64,000 nt of DNA, taken from positions 339,051,106-339,115,105 of the forward strand of contig OY282558.1 in the NCBI GenBank assembly GCA_958295665.1. The letters run 5' to 3'. A model generated the notes under the pieces. It made no database searches. It was not told the origin of the DNA and saw only the letters and a list, made by a program, of their open reading frames with translations. Positions within the stretch are counted from its first letter, which is position 1. The number at the start of each line of letters is the position of its first letter. Made by a program: the position numbers and the translations under genes. Of the stretch, positions 22,456 through 35,741 are shown in pieces. This DNA comes from Tipula vernalis (lineage: Eukaryota > Arthropoda > Insecta > Diptera > Tipulidae).

Positions 22456-23916
22456 TTATCTAGGTTTGAATGCGACCCAGAAACCTTTGTCAGCTTTAAC
22501 GGAAAATCCGCTTTTAGCATATTTCAATGGAATTTGTGTACGCGCCGATACTTCAAATGTGAATCGCGTCATTAAATGGAATAAAATAGCCTTCGCCTCC
22601 ATCAAAGCAAATCGTGACCCAATACAATTTCGAGGACCAACACCGAATGGCATATACGTATACGGAATTATTTTATGTTTGTTCTCATCACTAAATCGTT
22701 CGGGATCAAATTTTTCCGGTTCTGGGAAATATTGCGGATCAAGATGCATCGCACCGATTGGTATGCAAATATTGCTGCCCTTCTCGATTGTCATTTCAAT
22801 GTCATTATCTGTTATTTTATATGGTATGGTACATTGACGATCGGCTACAATTGCTGGTGGCCATCTCCGCAGTGTTTCCGAAATGATCATATCTAAATAT
22901 TTCATTGATTGGAGTCTTTCATACGATAATTCCTCATTATTTTCTTGTATTTCATCATTCACCTGTTTAATCTCTTCAAAGAGTCTCTGCTGGTAGTCTG
23001 GATTGACAGCTAGTTCGTGACTTGTAAAACATAATAAAGTGGATATGGTCTCAAATCCAGCAAGGAAAAATATAAAACATTGTGACGTCATATCATCGTC
23101 ATCCATTGCTACAAATGAAAAAAAATTATTCAATTAGTAAATAATTGCTATTATTATGTCGCTAACTTACTCTTCTTGTGCACTTTAATACTATCTTTCA
23201 AATTAATCTCCTCAGCAGCCGAAAATTCTTGGTTCATTTCTAGTTGTTTATCCATCTCTTCGATTCCTTTGATTAAACCTTTTCGGGCTTCCATTAACAA
23301 ATGAATCATATCCGGTCGTATAATACCATTGTTCTCACGCTCTTTGATCGCATCCTGAATGAGTGATTTAAAATATCCGGTAATTTTACGCGGGACTAAT
23401 TCAACAGAAAGTGCCTTCATAATCCGCGGATTGCTCATAAATAACAAAAATTTTAGACTCGTAAGTCCATCAAACTTGGTAATTTTCCTGCCAATTGTGT
23501 AAAACTCATTTTTCTCGTTCATAAAGGAATTGATTTTAATACCGAACGCACATGTTGCAATCACATCGTTTGTGTATTTTGTGTATATTTCTTTGGTATC
23601 CACCGTATGTATACCGTCATTCTTCTCACATTGGTCCAACAAATATTCATTTAATTCTTTGGCACATTCTGACACCAGTTTTAACATGTAACGTATTTTA
23701 CTGCCCGTGAACGCCGGACTCAAGATGTTTCGCATATTTTTCCATTCATCGCCTCGCAATGCGAAAAGAGTTTTTCCAAACAATGGGTCGATTGATTTGT
23801 CTATGATGACACGATGGTCGAGGAAATGTTCGAAATCTTTGACAGTGATTTGTTTGATTAATTCAGGATCACGTATCATCACGAACGGGTTACGGAATTC
23901 GAATGCTCCGACAAAT
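22456..23916 (-). CDS. CYP9-like cytochrome P450, copy 1, N-terminal exon(s) not identified
   Basis: Two exons join across a 62-nt intron (23109-23170): complement(22456..23108, 23171..23916). About 466 residues cover most of a microsomal P450. The first exon holds FVMIRDPELIKQITVKDFEHF and SPAFTGSKIRYM, typical of insect CYP9/CYP6-clan proteins. The second has the oxygen-binding I-helix (FFLAGFETIS), the K-helix E..R (SETLRRWPP), FDPERFSDE, and the haem loop FGVGPRNCIGSRFALME with its axial cysteine. It is intact in this span and ends in KPR-stop. An acceptor AG lies right before 23916, so an upstream exon with the membrane anchor is required. Role: NADPH-dependent monooxygenase at the ER; CYP9s often oxidise plant toxins or insecticides. 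Subfamily not assigned. Confidence 0.85.
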
Positions 23917-25430
23917 CTGCAAGAAAAAATAAAATTGTAAGATAACTTAGTGTTACTAAATTTAAATCAAAGTCAGTAAGAAGTAATGCGTTGAGATTAA
24001 CCAAGTCCGCGGATGTCTAAGAAATATTAAAAATGCCCCACCTTTTCATTATTAGGCTATATGTTAATAACAGAAACATCTGGCTGCAGAAAAAAAATTA
24101 TTTCTTGATAAGTAGTCTCAAAAGTGACACTTATTTGAACCAAGAGGATCATTTAACTTATTTGTAATGCATAAATTTGTCAAAAATCATGATTCGACTG
24201 AAGAGGTCCTTAAGCTTTAAAACTTACACCAATAATTAATTTTAAATTCTTTAGATCTGAAGGAAAAATAGTTTAAACTAAAGTTGTATGATTCTGAGGG
24301 GGGAGGAACCGGGGTGGCTCGCCTTTTTAACCAATTGTCATTTGAAATAGAACTTCAAGGTTATAGATGATTTTCAATTGAACACATATTTTGTAGAATC
24401 GTTTTGATTAGAAAAAAACGGATTACAGCAAGTTCGTGAAACTATCGATCGGAGGGTTACATTCCACGAAAACATAACTATTAACAGGTTCATATATAAC
24501 AACGAAAGCGAACTTACTGTTTCACCTTATAAATCGATGGACGGTGAATGGCATGTAACATATCTACATTATTATAGATTGACATGAAATATTCCAATAT
24601 CCGATTTAGATTTATTTTGTATGTAGACCACCTTAGCTGATTCGACCAATTTGTGGATGTTTACATCGGATGTCCATGTTTTGTTCGCGATACACCAAAG
24701 TATTTAGTAAAACAGCCCAATTTTTAAAAAATATTGCAACGTATACCCTCTAAGGCAATATAGATACATTGGAATATTTCAGCATCATGTCTAACAAGTT
24801 TCTCATGAAATCCTGAAAAATCATTAACTAATGGCATATATTGCATTACATATGGCTTTTTTACTCAATAAGATTCTATCGGCTTTTTATAGACAAAATA
24901 TATTAAAAATAAAGGCATTCACAACAATTTCGACTTGTTAATCAGAAAAAATGAAGAGGCCAATCATTTTTATATATATCTACCATAAAAAAGTAGAAAT
25001 ATCAAAATCCCCCCCCCCATACTTTAACCCGAGGTCAATACAAAGTGTATCGACTCTAAAAAATGAAAACCATTCCTTGAGCTTTCTCTGTGGTAGTTTG
25101 GTTTCGTACTGACAAGTTCGTACAAACAAAAAGTTCGGTCTACTCATCAGGTAGCTACAACCAAACTACAAAAATATAATTCTAACGTCATACATTACGT
25201 ATGAGGAAAGAACGCATTGACTTAGCGAATTATACAATTCACCAAATCAAAAACTCAAGGCTTTTTTACTAATCTTTAACTTTCCACAATAAAATAAACG
25301 GTTGCCAAAAGCGTACACATATGTAAATAAACCGTTCTGTCCTGTGAACCTGTATCCTAAGCCAATGCCAAGCCGTGATAAAAAAAGCCATTTGGTTTAC
25401 TTTTGATTACCATTCATCGCAATTTCTGTC
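23917..25430. other. Upstream region of P450 copy 1; N-terminal exon not identified
   Basis: A minus-strand segment ending at 24518 with a GTAAGT donor (reading ...MLHAIHRPSIYKVKQ) would join in phase with the exon starting at 23916. It has no membrane anchor, meets a stop upstream, and its similarity to P450 N-termini is weak. Otherwise nothing was recognised. P450 copy 2 lacks most of this stretch. Confidence 0.25.
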
Positions 25431-25479
25431 CAAAAACCACCAATTTCCCATGCGCTCGTACAGATATTATTGACATAAA

Positions 25480-25570
25480 TCGCCTTAAGCCTTCAGGTAC
25501 TTTGCCAACAGATGTTCGTTTATATTTCGGATTTTTTATAAAACTTGATTAATCCTCAATTTTTTTACGT
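25480..25570 (-). other. Block shared upstream of both P450 copies, copy 1
   Basis: On the minus strand both loci share a segment that would translate as KNPKYKRT.VG.VP.GL.RFM. The other copy is at 56,095-56,185. At this copy an in-frame stop precedes KNPKYKRT, so it may be a decayed terminal exon of a neighbouring gene that was duplicated together with the P450. The protein family was not recognised. Confidence 0.4.
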
Positions 25571-27605
25571 TTCACCAACACAACCATCTTATGAAAAGCT
25601 TTAAAACAGCACTGGAATGTATGTCGGCGGATGATTACAAACTGGTGATTAGAGCAGTCAGAAGACGGAGAACACGACTGACGATACCCTGCAAGTAAAC
25701 GAAGGGGCAGTTATTATATCAGGGGGCGAATTTCACCCACGAGACTCATATGTTACATCAAGCAAATTAAGCCGGCATTTGGCGAAACATCTAATAAAAA
25801 TGTTTCGCCTCTTTGGATTTCTAAGAATATAGGCGAATGGTGCGAGATACTGAACCTAACAATACGTCTAAATATAGACAATTGTTCATCAGTTTATTGT
25901 TGATATGTATGCATTTAAAGGAAAAATCTGCCTGTTATAAAGTTAAATTAGAGTTGAAGAATAAATCCACCTAAATATACCCAAGATATGATGACATATA
26001 TGACAATTTAAGGGAGACCGCACCTATTCATTAAGAGTTGCACGTTGCTTGATGTATACAATTGTGTACCAAAAGCGGGGACTGCCACAGTCACACAATT
26101 TAATCTGGTTGAAAGGAAAACTAAAGCCTACGTAAATCGGTGTTATATCTGCCGAGTTTCCCGGCCGAATTAAAGATTTCAACCTGCATGCAGTAGTGAC
26201 TAACAATATGATCCAAAAATAAAGTTTTGAGTAAATCGATTTTTAAAATTTTCGTGTTTCGTAAACAAAATAAATTTGTGACTTGTACTACATTTAGAAG
26301 GAATGTGTAACATTACCGCTACAGAAATAATGAACATTCAGAAACTTTGAGGCGGTCATCTTCGCCGGCTAGAGCTTAGTAGAATGGGGGTTGGGTTCAC
26401 CGTTTATTTTTATCGACGTGACACTAGCTGTAGCTGTTCGGAAAACGTCATTTACTCCCGTATTTTTTTTATTAAAAATAACCACAACTTAATTAATTAC
26501 TTATACTCAAACTAATCACTTATTCTTAGCTTAGAACTGTATAGTTTATAAGAAAGTTTTCACCAACTTTATTTTTGTAACTGTCTTTAACTATTATTTA
26601 AAGTACTTTTCCGAAAAAACAAAAATTTAATTAACCCTAAGGTGGTCGTGTCATATTGTGACTTTCGGCACAAATGTAGCAATTTACTAGTTTCAACTTT
26701 GACCACTTCATGTATCGAAAGCAAAAACAGCTCTTTTATGTTTTAAGATGATTGCTGTATATTTCAAAATGCAAGATTCTACTTCGGATTATCCTCTTTT
26801 AGCAGTTATCTCTCTCTCTCAATACACTCTGAATATTCATTAAAAAAGTTTTAAAATCTGACATTTTTTCATCAGAAGGGTCAATTTTGGATTTATTTGC
26901 ACAATAAACATTGATCTTTCTTTGGTACAAATATTTATGTAAACAAATATTTGTGTGTAAATCAGTCATTTTCCTTATTGACATATTACTGTCTAAATAT
27001 TTTCTCTGAGAATTTTTTTGGCAATAATGGCTTTCCATTCAGGGAAACTTTCTATGTGTTTTTAACATTTAGAATAGCATCGGAATTCATCTTACTTTTC
27101 GGTTCATGTTTACCTCTTTAGTCTTGTAAAAAATAACGAGCTCCTAACGTATCTTGTCCTAAAAATATTTGAATAATACAACGATTTGAAATATTTAACG
27201 TATTTATAAAAAATGCTGACAAACTCTAATTCTTAGTAAAATAATATGTTTTAGCAGGAATGGATTCAGGATTTAGGAATGATATTTTCAATATTTTTAA
27301 AAATAAATTTTTTTTGTTCAATATAAGGTAAAATCCAATAATTGCTACATAATTTGGTTCGACGAGCCTTGTTTTTTTGGAGCTTCTAAATTCCCTTTAT
27401 AGTCCCTGGATGACAGATACTTTGACTCTAATTCCTTGTTTTTATTTCTTTTCCATTTTGTTGTATCTTCTTTCTGTTGTTTGAATAATTAGTGTAGAAC
27501 GAACGATTATTACGGAGCACACTTATTTAAAAACATTCACTTAGATTGGTACAATTAAAAAACCCGGAATTTAAAAGTTCATCTTTTCATAACCATAACT
27601 ACATA
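25571..27605. other. Unassigned sequence
   Basis: No gene, RNA gene or element ends recognised. Short open frames here have no family motifs. Confidence 0.4.
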
Positions 27606-27611
27606 AAAGAT

Positions 27612-27872
27612 GGAGGTGTGGCCAACACACGACTTTATTTTACGAACAGGGCAATTTGAGAAACTTGTTATGCAAATTTCTTTATTTCAATTTTTTTCTT
27701 TTTTTGGAAATAGTTCTTCTCTAAACCTTTCGAGATATTTGCAAAATTAATTTCTGCTCCGCGGAAGCTGTGACTACTGGTTTGGCAGATTTTCGCTAAA
27801 ATCTTCTAGGACCTCCCAATTTATGCAAAAAGCTTAAATATAAAGTTTCAGCTCGATTAGTTAAACCATCTG
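27612..27872. repeat. Dispersed repeat, copy 2
   Basis: Second copy of the repeat at 18895-19160, same orientation, diverged by substitutions and small indels, ending at CCATCTGGGCTGTAA. Confidence 0.7.
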
Positions 27873-28715
27873 GGCTGTAATTAAATTTCTAAAATTCTCA
27901 CTCTCTTTCTTACTCCTAACAGAAAACAACGACACAGATCGCGGTACAAAAAAAATTCAAATTGAACACTAGTGGAATAATCCATTATGTACGAGTATAT
28001 TTCTCCTGAAGTGAGCTGAAGGTCTATTCCCGTCATTTTCAATTCATGAAAAAATCGACCAAAATTGTTCAGCCAAAGCCTGTTAATTATGAATACACCA
28101 ATACCTCAGCTTGCGCTGTTTCGTTTTGCGATGTTTCAGTCTGCGTTCATATATTTTTGATGCAAACATTTTTCACTTTGCGTTTTTTTGCGTTGATTTA
28201 AAAAAAAAACTCATTTGCGTTTTATTTTTATTCCATTTGCGTTTTTTGGTAAAAAAAAGTAAAGCAAAGGAAAATACAGATAATTCCCCTTTAAATTATA
28301 TGTATGTATGTATTACTCTGTGTAGAATTAATCATAATGCCATTTTATATTTGTTTGTTTTAGCAAACGTTAGTATCCATATGTATAAAGAAATTTAACG
28401 TTTTATTAAATTTGTGTGTACATACGTACGTTTAATTAAGTGCATTGTTATAGTTTTTAGTTAGTTTGATAAACTTTTCGAGTGTAAGGTAAAGGTATGT
28501 ACTTTTGTATTTCTGAGAATTAGACTATTAGCCGCTAGTGATATTTAAATTAATTCTGCATTATTTTATCCCCAAAAAATAGAATTTCCATTTTGAAAAG
28601 GTAAAAATAATGGGTAAGCCTAAGAAAACTGAAATTTCAATTTGTGGAATAAAAAAAAAGAAAATTACTATCGAAATGAAATTAGATGTTCTTAAACGAT
28701 ATCATAAAAGTGAAA

Positions 28716-30118
28716 AGTTGGCTTTCATAGGAAAAAATCAAAAATTAAAAGAAAGAATTAATGAGAATATTAGGCGCGTGTGTTAGACCTGAAGATCGGC
28801 AAGTAATTCAAGCCGAATTAAATATATTAAGAAAAAAAAAAAAAGAAATTATAAAAAATCAAAAACTTCAAATTTAAATAAAAATATTTGTAATTAATTA
28901 AGTAAAATATTATTTAAAAATGGGTAGTCAAACTGCAAAACCAGAAAAAGAGATAATAATTTCACAAAATGCAGCAGATTCTAGATCATCAAAAGATAGT
29001 GAAGAAAAAGAATTAACATTAATAGAAACAGTAATAATAAACCAAGTAGTAACCTTTATAATTCTTTTAATTATAATAAAAATAAAAAAAAATATTGAAG
29101 AGGAGAATAGAGAAACATGTAAACACAGAAATAAGTAAAGCATAAGTAAAAATAAAAAATAATATGAATCGATGTAATTAATATAGTCTTAATAAATAAA
29201 ATATTAATTTGTGTAATTATAAACAGATTAATAAAATAGAATAATAAAAAAAATATATATATTAAAATGTTTAAAGCATAACATGAAAGATGAAATTAAA
29301 TTAGAAAATATTAAGAAAATAGTAATAGAATTATTAGAAAATTTCAGAAAAAAACCAAATAGAAAATATAGTGATAATTATATAAAGATTAAAACAAAGC
29401 AAATAACAGAATTAGAAGAGTCATTAAAAAATATAATAAAGAGTAATCCTAATTTTTTAGAAGAAGGTATAAAAATATATAAAAACTTAAAGAGAATCAA
29501 AGAATATATAGGTATAGAAACAATGGCATTATTTGATATTTCGTTAGCGTTTAAAATTATACCAGAGTTCACTGGTAAAGTTCAAGAGGTGAACAATTTT
29601 GTAAATCTAGTGGAATACTTAGCAAACACAATTAAAACTGAAGAACAAATTAAATTGATAAGCTTTGTAATAAAAACTCGAACATCGGATGCAGTTAAAG
29701 CCAAGGTATCTGGGCTTGGTGAAATAAAAGATATCGAAACATTTAAAAAAATATTTTTTTCCTCAAGACAAAAACAGTTTTACAAATTTTATCTGAATTT
29801 TCAAGTATAAAACAAAACCAATTTTCTGTAGAAAAATTTGCTCAGCAAATAGACACTTTGCTGGCGGAATTGAACAATATACAAATAAGAGATCAGGGCG
29901 ATGAGCACGCTAAAATTATAAGAGTGATTAACGAGCAAACAGCTCTTAGTGCTTTCAAAAAAGGGCTAAATGAGCCCCTGAGAACCACAGTAATGGCAGC
30001 TAGGCCAGATAATTTATTAGATGCTCAGAAAATAGCACAGGAGATTAGCTTGCAGCAAAGTATGCAAGGTTTAAATATAAATATAATAAACAATAACAGA
30101 ATGAATTTAGCCCTATCG
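28716..30118 (+). pseudogene. gypsy-type retroelement leader and gag fragment inside the Tigger gene
   Basis: Between the two Tigger segments lies a non-LTR-bounded piece of an LTR retroelement. It holds a small leader frame (28920-29138) and a Gag-like region. That region begins at 29283 (MKDEIKLENIKK...) and includes IIPEFTGKVQEVNNFVNLVE and LISFVIKTRTSDAVKAKV, the capsid-type pattern of gypsy/mdg1-like elements. A frame change occurs in a T-rich run near 29,755. From about 29,800 the Gag frame is the same as that of the following transposase. The fragment ends abruptly in an asparagine-rich stretch. No LTR or target duplication was found at its borders, so it may have come by end-joining or replacement. 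Confidence 0.7.
28920..29138 (+). CDS. Small leader ORF of the gag fragment, membrane-type
   Basis: 72 residues beginning MGSQTAKPE, compatible with N-myristoylation, then a serine/lysine-rich part and one hydrophobic segment (VVTFIILLIIIKIKK, about residues 42-57). Short frames of this design occur upstream of gag in some mdg1/412-like insect retroelements; this assignment is by general resemblance. Whether it is expressed here is unknown. Confidence 0.4.
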   Translation: MGSQTAKPEKEIIISQNAADSRSSKDSEEKELTLIETVIINQVVTFIILLIIIKIKKNIEEENRETCKHRNK

Positions 30119-31975
30119 ACTGTGCGAACCATATGTGAACGAGACGCTGAAAAAATTAAAGCTGCTGCGAATGCCTCATCAAGTTCTGGTTGTAAAATAT
30201 TGACTCGAATTAGAAATCCTTTGTTAATGAATATGGAATTATTACTTACCGATTGGATTGAAATTCAAATTCAACGAAAAATGCCTTTAAGTCAAAATAT
30301 TCTACAAGCAAAAGCCAAAAGTTTATACCAAGACTTGGCTAAAAAATTACCGGGTGGTGAAAACGCTTCAACGAGTGATGTGTCTAACTTCGAAATCTTC
30401 GAGGCAAGTCGAAGATGGTTTCAACGGTTCAAAGCCCGGGCAAACCTTTACAACATTTCCTTGAAAGGGGAATCTGGTAGCGCAGATTTTGTTGGTGCCG
30501 AGCGCTTTAAGAACGAATTAAAAGTTTTAATATCGGACGGAGGTTCCATCGCCAAGCAGGTGTTCAACGTTGACGAAACCGGCTTGTTCTGGAAGCGGCT
30601 GCCAACTAGGACTTTTATTTCAAAGGCTAAAAAATCGGCTCAAGGCTATAAAGCTTGTAAAGAACGGCTTACCTTACTACTTGGAGGTAATGCACATGGA
30701 GATTTTAAATTCAAGCCTCTGTTGATATATCATTCGGAAAATCCGAGGGCATTGAAAAATATTTCGAAACATAATCTTCCGGTTTATTGGCGAGCGAATA
30801 AAAAAGCGTGGATGATGGCGACTTTATTCGACGATTGGGCTAAAAACTGTTGTATTCCAGAGATAGAGAAGTATTGCACGAAGAAAAACATAAATTTTAC
30901 AGCCTTAGTACTGCTCGATAATTCTCCCGGCCATCCCATTTACATCAATGAATTATCAGACAAAGTGAAATTCGTATTTATGCCACCGAATACAACCTCC
31001 TTAATACAACCCATGGATCAAGGGGTTATTTCCACATTCAAAAGTTACTATTTAAAGCGAACATTCAAACAACTGCTTGATATAACCGATTCAGATGATA
31101 ATGTGACAATGAAAGCGTTTTGGAAAAGCTACAACGTCGCAAATGCTGTCGAAAATATAGCCTCTTCTTGGGTTGAAGTAAAGCCGTCGTGTATGAATGG
31201 CGTTTGGAAAACGTAATGGCCAGAGTGTCGGAATGAAAGTGTGCTAGGAACGGATACTGAAATAGACGAAAGTTACGATGTTTGTCAGAATGTGGCTGAA
31301 CTGGCTTCTGCTGCAAATTTCGAAGGCATGGAAATTTTAGACATCGAAGAAATAATTTTCGGCGCCGAAGAAATGTCTAATGAAAATTTAATTGAACTGT
31401 CAGAAATGGCAATGGTCGTAAATGAAGATTAAGAGAAAGGTAAAGTAGAGATAGTTGCAGAGGAACAGCTGCCAATTTAAAAAAAAATTCATCAATAGAG
31501 CTATTGAAATTTTTGCTGAGGTGGATGACAATCTTGCCGAATTTGCTAAATTTCGCAAAGAAATTTCTATTAATCTCCAAAGATATGAAGAAATGTACCT
31601 TCATAATAAGTCAGTTCCAGTTCAAACTACACTAGAACAATACTTTTCTCCAAGTACGAGCCAAAATAACAAATAAATGTATCTATAATTTATGTAGTTT
31701 TAAGATATGTAATTTATTTGAACTAATTAATAAAATAAATTTGAATTAAAGATATAGTATTGTTCACTTATACAATATAATTAAACTTTATTTTGTGTTT
31801 TATTGAAAATAATGAAAAAAATTCGTATTTTTAGCAATTTATATACATTTTTTGCTTAAATTCAGAACCAATCTTTGTATTTTTCATATGAAAAATTTGT
31901 TTCGATTTGCGTCGTTTCACTTTGCATGCAATTTTTCCAGAACCAAACACGGACGCAAACCGAGGTATTGGTGTA

Positions 31976-34935
31976 TCTATAATTATAAAATGTCTCATTC
32001 AATTTTTTAGATTATCTCGTTTAATGAAATTAAGAACTTTAACACCATGTTCCAATTAAGCTTTGTTATTGAATAACGTAGTGATATTTAATAAATTCAA
32101 CAACAAAATTCGTTTTTAGATGCATTCATGGTTCATGGTCAATCTGTGTTGTGCTTGTCACGACTACCAAACCTGATTGTAACGGATGTAATTCCTTCGA
32201 GATGCATGGCTAGGTCCAGAAAAATTCCGATTACATGTTTATATTTCACAACAAAAACAAATCTACTTTGAAGAGTCAATATGGAAGAAAAGGCGTTAAT
32301 TGAGAGACGTACGACCGACAGTTACCCAACTCATATGAATTGACCTTCTAAGCTTTGATGTGTACAATCGCGGAGCATTAACAGTAAGACAAGAATATAC
32401 GCAGCTAGAGCCCTAGATACAGAACGGGTTTGTTTGAGATTTCTGATTCTTCATATTCCTAGATCAAAATCAATTGAAGAGTGTCATACAGAATTCGCAA
32501 TGGCAAGTGTAACATTTTCAAAGAAAGAATTGTTTGGATGAGGCTTAGAAATGACCGTCAAATGCCATAACAATTGAGACAGATGTTTGCTTTAATTTGG
32601 GTGTTTTGCCGCTCAATGTACAGCCGAAATAATGGAAAAAAAAATCACTCTGACTTTGCACCATATTAACTATATGATTGCAACAGTTCCTATATACAGG
32701 TTTCAGAGTTTTGTCTTCGTTCTCTTTTAATCAACCGAAAATTGTATTTATCAAATTCTAGTCCCTTCGAAGAAGAGAAACAAGGTGCAGATAATGGAAT
32801 TTTGACACTGAACCAATTGTTGCTTTCGAATAAGTGATTCGAGCAATCGACTCTAACGACGAAACAGAGATCTCCGATCATTTCACTAGAGTTCTACTCT
32901 ATCTGATAGTCCTTCCATACGCTACAACCAGAATTGCCAGTTTCATTAGAACAAACACCGTCGAGCAAGGACCAAATAACTATTAGAGCACATACTAATC
33001 ATCATTGCTGAAGCAGCATATTGCTGTAGCAGCTCATGAAAAGTAATCTACCATTTGATGGCAAAGTCTTAATCATTGATAGTTGCCTCAAGCAAACCAT
33101 TTCGGTTGTGGCAACATTGTGTTATCATGTTGGAATTGGTGCCGTACCAGCATTAGCATGGGCACTCCGCAAATTGAGAATTCTCCCGAAATAATATTTC
33201 ATGGCAACATATCGTAGTTCGTGCAGTAATTGGAAGAAATTGGCATCATTCTCGCTCACCAAGGGAATCCTTTAAAACTTTTGAACGAAATAATAAAAGA
33301 GATGACTGGCAATATTCATATTTTACATACAAAAGTTAAGTTATAAATTTTGATACGAAAGCAAAAAATCGAAAATGGATTTTGAGAGATAATTCAAAGA
33401 AATACAAAGTAATTTGTCTAAAATACATTCATATTGATCCTAATAATGAATTTTTTGTTGTTTATTTATATTTATAGCTGATTACAAGAAAAAAATTTAA
33501 AACAACAACATCTAAATTAACTTGAACTTATCTCAGTCTTTCGTAAATCGGTTCCGAAAGACCATAGTTTGTTGGCACCATATCAATGAATAAAAGCCAA
33601 TCACGTTGACGCATCTGACGTTCGGTAAAAGGGGTGCGATTATGTATCTCTGGTATTACGAGTTAAAAGTTTCGAAAACTCGAAATATGTTGCCCAATTT
33701 TCTTTCAAAAGAATCTTTTTAATCATTACAAATTGTCTGTCGTACTTAAAAAGGTGTACGAGTAGCATGTCGCAATTAAGAGAACTCATATTCGCGGAAG
33801 TTATGCTTACAAAATCGCATCCCAGAGCGGAAGTTATGCTTTATAAAGAGAAAAAAATGTTTTTGCTGCACAAACCGGAGAATCCAAAAATTGCCACTAG
33901 AATATTTAAACCAATTTGTCATAAAATAAGTAGATTCGTAGAGAGATCTTAGATTACTTCAGAGTAAGTTTCGACCATTAAATTTCACTATAAAGATCCA
34001 ACCCTAATGTAAATTTCTTTTTACCACAAAATAAATTCAACAGCAAAATAGGTGTTGAAATTATACAAAAAAGCCAGGTTTTCGTCACCAACTTGTTACA
34101 AAATTCGCATTAATGAATAATTTTTGAAAAATTACATTTTGATTCGAAAAGTTCATAAAATATTCCACCAAAAACCGACAAATTTATTCCACAAAATTTT
34201 CGTTTTCACGTGATAATCAGCATCAACCTCTCGATCATATTTTATCCATTTTACCACAAATCTTTCCCCTATTTCCATAAAATCTTAGACATTTGTTACT
34301 GTACCTGTAGGTTACTTTTTCCACAAAAATTGTCAATTTGTGACTTATTTATAGAGATATTTTGTCTCAAAATTCAAGGTGGATATTATTTTTTGTGACA
34401 AATTATCGTTTGCAATTTTTCGACTTATTAATGCGAATAATTTGTGACAAATTAAATGGTAACTTATAAAAACAAGTAAGAAAAATTAACAATCCGGTAA
34501 ATAGCATTTATGTGTATTCGCCCATGGGAAAATTAACATAAAAATTTCAACGAAGCTTTGGCCAATTTTCACATAAAAAAATTTATGAATGCAAAATTTT
34601 CCGTCCAAACTTTAAAGAAATTATAACAACACATGAACTACAAGTTTTTCCCCCATATTCAAAAGTGATAATTCTAAATGTATCTTTTAAAATTGATATT
34701 CTCACTGAAGTGTATTATTTTATTTTTAATTTGGGAACATTTGTGAAACCTAACCTAAAAAAATGATTAGAACACTAATTAATCTTGCTAAAAACTCAAA
34801 TACTATTTCTAGAGATCCTATTTTCTAAAAATTACACGACATTCTCATAGAATACCCGCAAAAATACTAATTATGCTAAAATAAAAATTAATAAATAAAA
34901 AAACCGCTGTCATTTACTTAAGTAGTTTTCTGGTT
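31976..34935. other. Unassigned ~3-kb stretch
   Basis: No gene or transposon ends recognised. A faint helicase-like string near 33,050-33,115 was considered and rejected. The 34.0-34.5 kb part is rich in repeated CCACAAA and TTTGTGACAAATT motifs but not in a regular array. Confidence 0.4.
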
Positions 34936-35690
34936 AAAGCCCGGTACGCTGCTGAAGTGAAATTAAATTTCTCATATAAAAATGACACAATCGAATGAAA
35001 ATTTCACCGCTGAATTTCACTATGTGGTACGCAGTTTAGCTAGCGAAATGGGAGTTTTCGTATTAGAATACAGATGTCTCTATTGTATCTCTTCACATTT
35101 TTCACTTCATTTTCATCTTCTTGGACGATAAATGTGAAGAAAAATGTTGACAATTTCGTTTGTATTTTTCCCTTTTGGCGATAACCAACTATCGAAGTGA
35201 ATTTTGTTGTATTTGTGAATTTTATTGTGTATTGTCAGAGGCAACGCGCACTAAAATATTTACGAAACTCGTCAAACCAAATTTTCACGTCAGAGTTATC
35301 TTCCTATCTTTGGAGACCAGTGAAAATTGCATTTCACTTGAAAGTCTAGTACGCTGTTCAAGTGAAATTAAATTTCCACTGGTCTCCAAATATAGGCAAA
35401 TAAATCTGACGTGAAAAATTTGTTTGTCGATTCTTGTAAAATTTTATGTTAGATAACTTCAATTTGAATTTAAAAACAAAATTAAAATTGAATGTAATAT
35501 GCGATTGAAAAACAAGAAACTCAAATGATGAAACAACAAAATTTATCTGCACATTTATCGTCCGGGAAGATAAAAATGATGTCAAAAATGTGTAGAGATA
35601 ACATAGAGACATCTGTATTCTAATACGAAAACCCCCATTTCACTAGCTAAACTGCGAACTATAAAGTGAAATTTAGCTAAATAGAATATT
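34936..35690. repeat. Foldback-like inverted-repeat cluster
   Basis: Two nested pairs of inverted repeats surround a centre near 35,345. The inner pair is 35,277-35,353 against 35,342-35,420 (GGAGACCAGTGAAAATT... and AATTTCCACTGGTCTCC). The outer pair is 35,027-35,140 against 35,548-35,665 (GCAGTTTAGCTAG.GAAATGG, ATACAGATGTCTCTAT). A related motif (GTACGCTG.T.AAGTGAAATT) also occurs in direct orientation at 34,944 and 35,350. This looks like a foldback element or two MITEs in tandem. No coding sequence is expected. Confidence 0.75.
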
Positions 35691-35741
35691 TGCAAAGCGT
35701 TGATGTAAACATATAGTTTACATAAATTTGGAGTATATTGA

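Larger units (their letters stand above)
28610..31676 (+). pseudogene. Tigger/jerky-like transposase interrupted by gag sequence
   Basis: The N-terminus at 28610 (MGKPKKTE...ITIEMKLDVLKRYHKSEK) is the first helix-turn-helix. The transposase resumes at about 30118 with LSTVRTICERDAEKIKAAAN, the usual Tigger continuation. It then has a CENP-B-like domain (MPLSQNILQAKAK, RWFQRFKAR) and the DDE core with NVDETGLFWKRLP, LVLLDNSPGHP and LIQPMDQGVIS. A TAA at 31214-31216 interrupts the conserved VWKT.WPEC segment; the same frame then continues to 31432. A further frame change precedes the C-terminal tail (31455-31676). Lesions: the gag insertion, one nonsense codon and at least one indel. Confidence 0.85.
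28096..31973 (+). mobile_element. Tigger/jerky-like element carrying a retroelement gag fragment
   Basis: Inverted ends start CACCAATACCTC and extend inward with TTGCG-rich sequence. They are flanked by TA (28094-28095 and 31974-31975). The 3878-bp element contains a Tigger-type transposase gene split after its first ~35 codons by about 1.4 kb of gypsy-type retroelement leader and gag sequence. Confidence 0.85.

Noticed and set aside
24518..24660. Possible N-terminal P450 exon (…MLHAIHRPSIYKVKQ) with a GTAAGT donor in the right phase
   Set aside because: No membrane anchor, a stop codon close upstream and only weak resemblance to CYP9 N-termini; left as an unproven candidate.
33040..33120. 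Helitron/PIF1 helicase-like string (LPFDGKVLII…KQTISVV)
   Set aside because: Too short, flanking frames give no other helicase or Rep motif, and no Helitron ends were seen.
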